NCBI GenBank assembly: GCA_003868215.1
Contig: QWDQ01000077.1
Location: forward strand, 33,698-97,697
Source: Pseudophaeomoniella oleicola
Taxonomy: Eukaryota > Ascomycota > Eurotiomycetes > Phaeomoniellales > Phaeomoniellaceae
Length of the DNA: 64,000 nucleotides
Reading direction: 5' to 3'
The notes under the pieces were generated by a model. It did no database searches and was not told the DNA's origin. It saw only the letters and a list, made by a program, of their open reading frames with translations. A program made the translations under genes and the position numbers. This document shows, one piece after another, positions 57,401 through 64,000 of the stretch (position 1 is the stretch's first letter; every line of letters starts with the position of its first letter).

Positions 57401-59577
57401 ACCATTGTCCTATTCCGGATACTGACCGCCGACTCAAAGACATCAAATGCAGCTGCAGGCCCGGACACGGTATTGGAAGAGGCTGGGCTGAGCATTCTGA
57501 ATAAGAGCTGGCCTTACTTGATCCGCATTCTCGTCAACCTCTTCATCAATTCCTTGATACCCCAGTCCCCATCCCAGAATTTCAACAACCTCGACATTGG
57601 TCCAATACCTACCCAGTCACCATCTCAAGTCATCGACCGCAATGGCCGTACCAGCGATTCAGGGTTGTTCTCTGCCTTTACTTCGTATCTTTCAAGCTAT
57701 GCTGCCGATGATCCTCCAGAACCTTCTGACGAAGAACTCGAAGACTGCCTTTCGACTGTGGATTGTATAAGTGCTTGCAACTTGGAAAGTCTTATACCCA
57801 AGATGATGTGAGCCCCACGTGCCCTTCTCATTACTATTGCTGGAATCTAACGCGACGTAGGTCTCTGGAAGCCTCAGCGGTACGTAAAGTAGTTCTCACT
57901 CTTCTATCTGAGCTCCCAGAAGAAGGCACGCCCATCGTCACCGTGAAACAAGAGCGGCCTGCTCCCGGTCCAAGAGGAAATATGCAGAAGGCGTCTTCCG
58001 GGCCAGCCTATATGCCAAATATCGTCTTCCTGCTCGAGTTCGCTACTGCTTTGGCCATGAGAGATAAGGATACAATGGAACTCGTCGGTGAGGATGTCAC
58101 AGGCGTCTTGCAGAATACTGTTCGTGACGCGTCGAACCTTCATCCCCTGGTGGTCTCACGGGCCGTGCATTACCTATTATCTCTAATGCAGGCTGGTTTT
58201 GTAAGTGTGCTGGCCCCAATATATCACTCGTCTAATTTCATCAGGACTATGAATTCATGCGCGCACCCGTGGTTCTTCACTCAATATCGAGTTTCAACCA
58301 GGACAAGTTGGACAGTTCTGCAACAATCGTGACAAAGGGTCTCTACCGGTGCATCAAGGAGCCTGGTCCATTGCGGAATGAAATTACGGCCTCTCCAGAC
58401 TTTTGGTCTATCCTGGACAGACTGAGACAGCACGCAGAAGCTGGAGCAGCCGTCTTCGACATCCTCCAGATGATAACCAGCTCCACGCCTCCGGCAGTGA
58501 CAGCAGATAATTACGAATCTGTGATTGAGCTCGGAAATGGGTTCGCTGCTGATGGGAGTGTCGGTGCCATTAATGAACAAAAGCGCGATATGGCTGCTCG
58601 TCGGGGAAAGCAATCAAAGCCAGCCAAGACTCCGTATGTGTTCTTTTCGGTTCTTGCATGTAATCATACTAATTAGCTACAGCGAGAACGAGGTCGTCTT
58701 CCGTGGAGTCCGAGCCGTCAACGTCATATATTCACTTACTTCTCTGATCCCGTCGTTCATCAAACAATCCCACCTCGAGCAGAATGAGGCATGGGCTGCA
58801 TACTGGTCACCAATATTCCGAGCTCTTTCAGCACAATGTGTCAACCCGTGTCGTGAGATCCGTCATCAATCCACGGCCGCTCTCCAACGATCTCTTCTCT
58901 CTCCCGAACTTGCATCACCCGATCACACGGAATGGACGGCCATATTCGGGGAGGTTCTCTTCCCCTTGATACTCCGCCTCTTGAAACCCGAAATCTATCA
59001 ACTCGACCCCCTTGGCATGTCTGAAACACGTGTCCAAGCAGCGACGCTGCTGTGTAAAGTATTCCTACACTACCTGGTACTCCTTGCCGAACACTGGGAG
59101 GGAATGTTGGAACTGTGGCTCCGAATCCTTGACATCCTAGATCGGATGATGAATTCAGGACAGGGTGATACCCTTGAAGAAGCCGTCCCAGAGAGCCTGA
59201 AGAACATCCTCCTCGTTATGGCCGCCGGAGGATACCTCGTCCCGCCATCTTCACTGTCCCCTCCCACGGCAAAAGAAAACCAGTCCCCATCGCAAAGCGT
59301 AGACACAGTGACAGCAACAGTCGACGAAGAAGGCAAAATCAAACTCTGGACCGAAACACAAAAGAGACTCGAACGATTCGTGCCAGGGTTATGGACAGAG
59401 TTGTTCCCACCGCAAGAAGAAATTCACCAGCAGCACAGCCAAGTAGAGGGACACGAGGACGGGCAATCAAAGACATCTCTCGAAATGCGGAGTAAAAAGG
59501 CGGAAGAAGAGAAAGGTCCTGCTGCTGCTGCTTCTGCCGCTTCTGTTGCCGGCGTGGAACAAGAAACCAAGTCATAA
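54455..59577 (+). CDS. GEA1: Sec7-domain Arf GEF, Gea1/Gea2/GBF1 type
   Basis: Large Golgi Arf1 exchange factor that starts COPI coat assembly. Exons 54455-57807, 57861-58200, 58245-58633 and 58683-59577 give 1658 aa in phase. A DCB-like N-terminal helical region (LLAAFSQLRSDLTRCKDIQK) and a HUS-like region precede the Sec7 domain at about residues 650-850. It shows AGIAYLASQGIIEDPKDPIL, the glutamic finger in FRLPGESALIERVV, and YAIIMLNTDLYNPNVKG. HDS-type helical repeats fill the C-terminal half, ending in a Glu/Lys-rich and Ala-rich tail. The flanking-domain order and RGAARFNEDPKAGIAYL fit Gea/GBF1 rather than Sec7/BIG. The Tyr and Met positions linked with brefeldin A sensitivity are present. 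Confidence 0.93.
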
Positions 59578-60226
59578 ATACCTAATGAATCTCAGATGCC
59601 CATCTTAGAACAGATAAGACTTGATCATTTGCCCCCTTTTTTTTCTTTTCCTTCTCATGTATCTCTATCTACCCAACCTTACCTTACCTTACTTTACCAA
59701 TTGCCCTCAAATACTTATCTTATCTACCTTACCTCAATTGATACCTAAGGTACGTACTGTACGTATTCTAAAGTCCACGATTCTCCCCGGAAGTGTCTAT
59801 GTATTGTATCTATCTCTAAACAAATAAATCATCTATCTACTTTCCCTTTCTTTCTTTCTTTCTTTCTTTCTTTCTCTCTATATCTATTTACAGTATATAT
59901 ATATATATATAAGATACCTACCTACCTTACATTTTTTCATCACTCTCTCCCCTCCCTCCCTCCCTCCCTATAAGCCAAGTAAGTTATGTATGTAGGTAAG
60001 ATACCTTAGGTAGTCAAAAGAAGTTTTGGTCTATTTCCTAGGTATTTCCTTTATGCTTTCCATGTCCATGCCTAATGAAATCAATAAGGTACCTCCTTTT
60101 TTCCTTCTCTACACACGTCCTTTCTCTCTTCTTCTTCTTCTACTTATACTTTACTTACTTTCTTTCTGTCTGAAGGAATTTTTTCTGTTCTTAGTTCCTG
60201 TTCTATTCTACTCTAACCCCCCAAAA
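59578..60226. other. Convergent intergenic region with microsatellites
   Basis: The 649 bp contain ACCTTACCTTACC runs, TACCTAAGGTACGTACTGTACGTA, a (TTTC)n tract, a (TA)n tract and a CCCT run. No gene supported. Confidence 0.6.
59845..59875. repeat. (CTTT)n microsatellite
   Basis: About seven tetranucleotide units, followed at about 59895-59911 by a TA dinucleotide run. Confidence 0.9.
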
Positions 60227-61558
60227 TCAAAACCAAGCATATTTCTCCGATGCGATCCACCTCACTACTCCCCCCTCCTCTCGGTCACCACCATCACCAC
60301 CACTTTCTCTTTCGCAACCGTTCCATCTCAAACAGCAAATACTCTCCTTTTCTCTCTCAACCTGGTTCACAACTGTCGTCCTATTACCCTCACCTCCCTC
60401 GACCACCGACGACGACAACAACAACCTCGCCGCCTCGAGTGTGCAGGCGTCAGGACTCCAGAGGTCGAAGGTTTTCATGGACCATCTGCTGGCTTCGAGT
60501 TGGGCGCGGAGGAGGAGGGATGCGATGGCTTTGATGAGCGTGGGTGATGGTGGCGGAGACTGTTGTGGTGTTCTGGTGGTTGAGAGGGGGAGGGGAAGGA
60601 TGAGGCGGAGGGCGTAGAGGGTGCCGTGGGAGAGGGAGCGGCCGTAAGTTCGGGTCCATATTAGGGTCGGGTTGATGGGGGTGTCGATGTTCGAGGATAA
60701 GGATGGGTGGTGGAGAGATGTGAGGGGAACAGTGGCGCCTTTAATGGTCGGGAATAATTTACCGGTCTTTTCGGCGTAGAATTCTTCTCGAGCGTGGTGC
60801 CACGACATGTGATCGTAATCTGGGCGTATGGCAACAAAAGTCGTACTCGGGTCCGAACGTGACAGCGCGAGAAGGTGAGATGACGTCTGAGATACATCCC
60901 GAGGGCAGATCTCGGAATCCAATTCGGCGGCCGTCAGGTCAATGAGAGACGGAAGCTCAAGCCGGGCAGCGGTGGACTTGTATATCTCTTCCGAGACCGG
61001 GTCGAAAGATATATGTGTACTTGCATAGGGTTTCCAGCCGAACGAACCGTAGAACTTCTGACCGATGTCCGAGTACAGGATCGAGAACTTGGCCTTCTGT
61101 CCACTCGCACTCGATGGCAATTGCCATCCATTGTCAAGTTTCCCGCCAAGCTCCTTCATCACGCGTCCCGCATAGCCACGACCTCGGTATTCCGGCGGAC
61201 AGAACACAGATCCCACCCCATAACACACGACTTCTTCGACTCGCTCGTCTCCTCTCCGCCGCCGACGCGCCACGAGCCCGACCTTCCGCACCGTCTCACA
61301 GGCACTAAAAATTGGCCGTTGATTGGGCCGACCACCCCCAACGGTAAGGATCCAGTAAGTGATCTGGCCATTTCTCGTCAAAGCCTGTTCAGACAAGTGT
61401 CGTTCGCGGTCCAGGTACTCCTCCTCGGAAAGAATGCCAGCCCACGCTGATCCGTTGATCTTCCAGCACTCCAACTTCTCCGATGCTGTGGCCGGTACAA
61501 GTATCAACTTTGCAGAATTCGAAGGCGGAAGGTCGAGTGTCTCGGCGGCTGATCCCAT
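60227..61558 (-). CDS. LYC1: LYC1-like GNAT-fold acetyltransferase
   Basis: Resembles Yarrowia Lyc1, a lysine N6-acetyltransferase of lysine catabolism, though most fungal homologues have unknown substrates. Single exon, 443 aa from the ATG at 61558 (MGSAAETLDLPPSNSAK). The GNAT core has the acetyl-CoA loop VGSVFCPPEYRGRGYAGRVM, then KAKFSILYSDIGQKFYGSFG and WKPYASTHISFDPV. The C-terminal half carries DYDHMSWHHAREEFYAEKTG and a second, GNAT-like half (TLIWTRTYG, ALRLILPLP). The frame stays open to an upstream ATG at 61762, which would add 68 residues including a strongly hydrophobic segment (FNLFIVLLLVGCIFV). I prefer the internal start by family practice. Confidence 0.85.
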   Translation of the reverse strand: MGSAAETLDLPPSNSAKLILVPATASEKLECWKINGSAWAGILSEEEYLDRERHLSEQALTRNGQITYWILTVGGGRPNQRPIFSACETVRKVGLVARRRRRGDERVEEVVCYGVGSVFCPPEYRGRGYAGRVMKELGGKLDNGWQLPSSASGQKAKFSILYSDIGQKFYGSFGWKPYASTHISFDPVSEEIYKSTAARLELPSLIDLTAAELDSEICPRDVSQTSSHLLALSRSDPSTTFVAIRPDYDHMSWHHAREEFYAEKTGKLFPTIKGATVPLTSLHHPSLSSNIDTPINPTLIWTRTYGRSLSHGTLYALRLILPLPLSTTRTPQQSPPPSPTLIKAIASLLLRAQLEASRWSMKTFDLWSPDACTLEAARLLLSSSVVEGGEGNRTTVVNQVEREKESICCLRWNGCERESGGDGGDREEGGVVRWIASEKYAWF

Positions 61559-62126
61559 TCTCGATGCCCGTCGACAACTCTCAACAAACTTCAAAGAAAA
61601 TCCTACACCATGAAAGAAAGAAAACCAATACCCCCTCCCGGGAGAACGGATTGGAGAGGGGACGAAAATGCAGCCAACCAATAAAAGGACGATGAACAAG
61701 TTGAACAGGTGATAGGCAAGAGATGCTGGAAAAGGATAGAAAAGGAGACGAGACTCTCTCATCAGTCACGGCCAGGTTTACGGTTACAAGTTACATTATA
61801 TTGTCTTATTAATGGATTAATCAATCGTAGCAAATTAGTAACTTAGCTACGGCCAAGCACATTGACTCACACCTCATTGTTGACGTCCCATCCGGATGCA
61901 GTTGCCTTTAGAGGTCGCAGTTCAAACCCGATTGAAGTTAAAAGGTATGCGGGGAAGGGAAACGGTACAGTAATACATCTCCACATGTGAAGGCAGGAAT
62001 CATGAAGGATTCGTCCGGCTGTCGATGGAAAACCCCCCGATTGCTACTATCCCAGCTGTAACTATCTATGCAATGAGATGAGGATACGAATTGAAATACC
62101 TGGTATTCGGTTCTTTTCTTGACCCT
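61559..62126. other. Intergenic region between the APH remnant and LYC1-like gene
   Basis: The 568 bp should hold the LYC1 promoter. An open frame extends the LYC1 coding sequence upstream to 61762. No other gene or RNA seen. A GTTCAAAC segment near 61919 was considered as a tRNA T-loop and dropped. Confidence 0.5.
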
Positions 62127-62618
62127 TCAGAACCCTAGACGGTCAAGCATCGCGATCAGACATTTCTCACCCATCTCTCTCTTCCTCCTCACGTCCTCCT
62201 CCGATTGTAGCTTGAGCATGTCGGCATTGGTGACGTGGAAAGGTAAGATGGCTTCCGATAGCGCATCGACATCTGCGATACTTTCGATCCCTTCGATAGT
62301 ACTCGGCCGCAGCGCTCCGAATTTCGCCAGCTCGTCGTCCCATGCCTTCGCCTGCTCCCATTGCACTCCCCGTGGTGATGTTGACTGGGGCAATGGAGAG
62401 GGGAACCCGTGAAGTTGTGCCTCCCTCAAGGCTGACATTTCCTCGTCTTCATTTCCCGTCCAGCCAGGGAAAAGGCCACTGGTGGTGTGGAAGGAGCGAA
62501 GGAATTCGACAGATGGGTGCGAAATGCAAGAGAAGTCGTAGTCCAGCAGTGCAGTAATCTGGTTCGCTGTCGAATCAAATAGTAAATTGTTTGTAGCTGA
62601 ATAGGGTATCAGCGTCAG
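62127..62618 (-). pseudogene. C-terminal remnant of an APH-fold (aminoglycoside phosphotransferase-like) protein
   Basis: The minus-strand frame encodes about 160 residues that match the end of an APH/choline-kinase-fold protein: ATNNLLFDSTANQITALLDY, DFSCISHPSVEFLRSFH, GLFPGWTGNEDEE, and a helical tail to RLGF. The segment NNLLFD...ITALLDYDF corresponds to the metal-binding NxLxD...GxIDWE region. The preceding HGD catalytic loop and the whole N-lobe are missing. Upstream of 62597 there is a TTCAG that could be a splice acceptor, but I find no HGD-coding exon in the adjacent A+T-rich DNA. It is either a 5'-truncated gene or one with distant exons. Activity would be impossible without the N-lobe. 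Confidence 0.65.
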
Positions 62619-64000
62619 CTAGGGAAATACTAGGACGCAATGAAAGCGTAACATTTAATTATTAAGACGTTACTCGAAGAGAAGCGCAAGCTTAAACGCG
62701 TTGAGGGATATAAGGATTAAGAGGTTAACGATTATATCTAAGGAAGATAATAACGACTGCGTTTGAATAACGGTTGTATACTGCTATCATTACCGCCAAG
62801 TGAACGGGAATTATCACGGTGCAGGCTTGTCTGCGGTTATGTCGAGGATAATAAGCCAGGACCCCATTGTCTTTTTCGATAAAAAGCAATCGATTCTGCG
62901 GAAATTCAATCAGATCAGAATGAACGCGTGCCTATATACAGAGTATGATATCGTGGGGATAACTATAGTCAGCGGCTGTATTCTGAGAAACCGGTCCCTT
63001 CAGCATATTGGACCCATCGTGTGAACAATAGTCCTCATTGGAGTGCGAGCGTGACGGAAAGTTCAGACAAAAATATGAATTGTTTTGACTCTAGGATCTC
63101 AAGCATACTTCTTGAGTTGTCGTAATGCCGGTACCTTTGCGGCTGTTAATTGATCATTTATTTTTTATTTTCGCTTCCCCTTTTTGGAAAAGGGGGAATT
63201 TTCTACCTATAATTACTTCAAGGTTATTGCAATAATGCTTCCTCACGCGCCTCTTTCTCTCTTCTTCTTCTTCTTCTCAGACACCTTATACGATCTCCCA
63301 ATTAATGTACGGACACCTCCTTCCTTTAAGACAACAACACTGACAGCGACACTGAACAACCCGAAAAAAGAAAGAATGACACCGAAAGAATGATCGCGAT
63401 CGTGAATGCCGTAATATCACTAAGTAAACAATTGATCTGCTCACTCTGCCCTATCCTGCCTACCCTGCCCTGCGTGTCCTGCATATCTAATTACATGAAA
63501 GCGAAATAAGACGGTAAAAGCCTAGAACTAAAACTCCTCTAAAACGTCTACTCGTTATACTGTATTTATACCCTACAGTGTAAATAATATCTGTTAAAGA
63601 CCTGATATAGTATCTACCGACCTATATCTATGTACTGATTATGACGTCTGTGTCCTTGTCGACCTAGGTAACCGTTCTAACCCCGACTCGCCGTATCCCC
63701 TCCTTCATGCTCATGTCCATCCATGTTCGTATCGCAATTGACAAAGGAAGGGGAAAATACCCAAATATATTAAGATTCTGAACGAAGTGTATTATATGTG
63801 CTTGCTTGATTCAATATTGCATTTGTATTTCTATCTAGTCATCATCTTTAATTACCCAGGTGGTCTAGAGTTTCTTGTTATGGGACGCCAGGCGTATTAC
63901 TGTATAAGCCAAAGGTAGGCAGGTTAGCCGAATGACTGTCTGGACATTTACACCGCCCAGTTGGGCCTCTGCTTCCTGAGAGAGGTCAACGATACCAGTA
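62619..64000. other. A+T-rich, TA-rich gene-poor DNA at the right edge
   Basis: About 1.4 kb with visibly higher A+T and frequent TA steps than the gene-bearing part. Short stops occur in all frames, and there is no recognisable gene. It could be decayed, RIP-affected repeat DNA abutting the truncated APH gene. No terminal repeats or transposase motifs were found. Confidence 0.45.

Noticed and set aside
61900-61945. Possible tRNA T-arm (GTTCAAAC)
   Set aside because: The flanking bases do not pair as a T-stem, and no acceptor or anticodon arm was found.
62619-64000. Intact transposon at the right edge
   Set aside because: No terminal repeats, transposase or reverse transcriptase motifs. Only A+T-rich decayed-looking DNA.

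Overview
The window is nuclear DNA from a filamentous ascomycete (Pezizomycotina). The evidence is the gene content (urate oxidase, a CrgA-type RING-LON protein, Bud3 RhoGEF, a SPX-ankyrin-GDPD Pho81 protein, a Rictor-like TORC2 subunit), short introns of about 45-110 nt with GTAAGT/GTATGT donors and CTAAC/CTAAT branch sites, very short first exons, and intergenic DNA full of microsatellites and short palindromes. I cannot name the species. It reads as an ordinary housekeeping stretch. I see no secondary-metabolite cluster, CRISPR array, prokaryotic-style operon, rRNA or tRNA.

Layout, left to right. 1-1093 (-) mitochondrial uS5 (3' end cut by the window edge). 1670-4390 (+) PRMT5 arginine methyltransferase. 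5719-9433 (+) Pho81/NUC-2 phosphate regulator. 9651-11472 (-) kynureninase. 11923-12711 (+) Isa2 Fe-S assembly protein. 14416-16369 (-) CrgA-like RING/LON protein with a puzzling in-frame membrane-type extension behind its stop. 19364-23409 (-) Rictor-like TORC2 subunit. 24991-25946 (+) uricase, with a perfect UaY-type palindrome upstream. 26145-26763 (-) mitochondrial uL13 and 27131-27755 (+) cytosolic uS9, head to head. 28016-29326 (-) AAR2. 29911-30487 (-) uS11 and 30923-32616 (+) prephenate dehydrogenase, head to head. 33578-37014 (-) a 1112-residue protein I do not recognise. 38446-39680 (+) SDR. 40268-41078 (-) Ras1/RasA. 45611-46776 (-) MoCF-domain protein. 47152-47848 (+) GMF. 48150-52802 (-) Bud3-like RhoGEF. 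54455-59577 (+) Gea/GBF1 ArfGEF. 60227-61558 (-) LYC1-like acetyltransferase. 62127-62618 (-) the C-terminal remnant of an APH-fold kinase-like protein next to A+T-rich, gene-poor DNA.

The genes do not form one pathway. Several serve growth control and polarity (Ras, TORC2, Bud3, Gea, GMF, Pho81). Others are translation or RNP factors (uS5m, uL13m, uS9, uS11, AAR2, PRMT5) or amino-acid, purine and NAD metabolism (TYR1, uricase, kynureninase). Exon structures were assembled by hand from splice signals and reading phase, and every multi-exon model given closes in frame. The best leads are the crgA 3' end (a CaaX exon followed by TGA-CTA and 114 in-frame codons with two hydrophobic segments), the UaY site upstream of uricase, the shared uL13m/uS9 promoter with a 10-bp palindrome, the dispersed TAGGTA and TACTACGTA palindromes, and the 1112-residue orphan.
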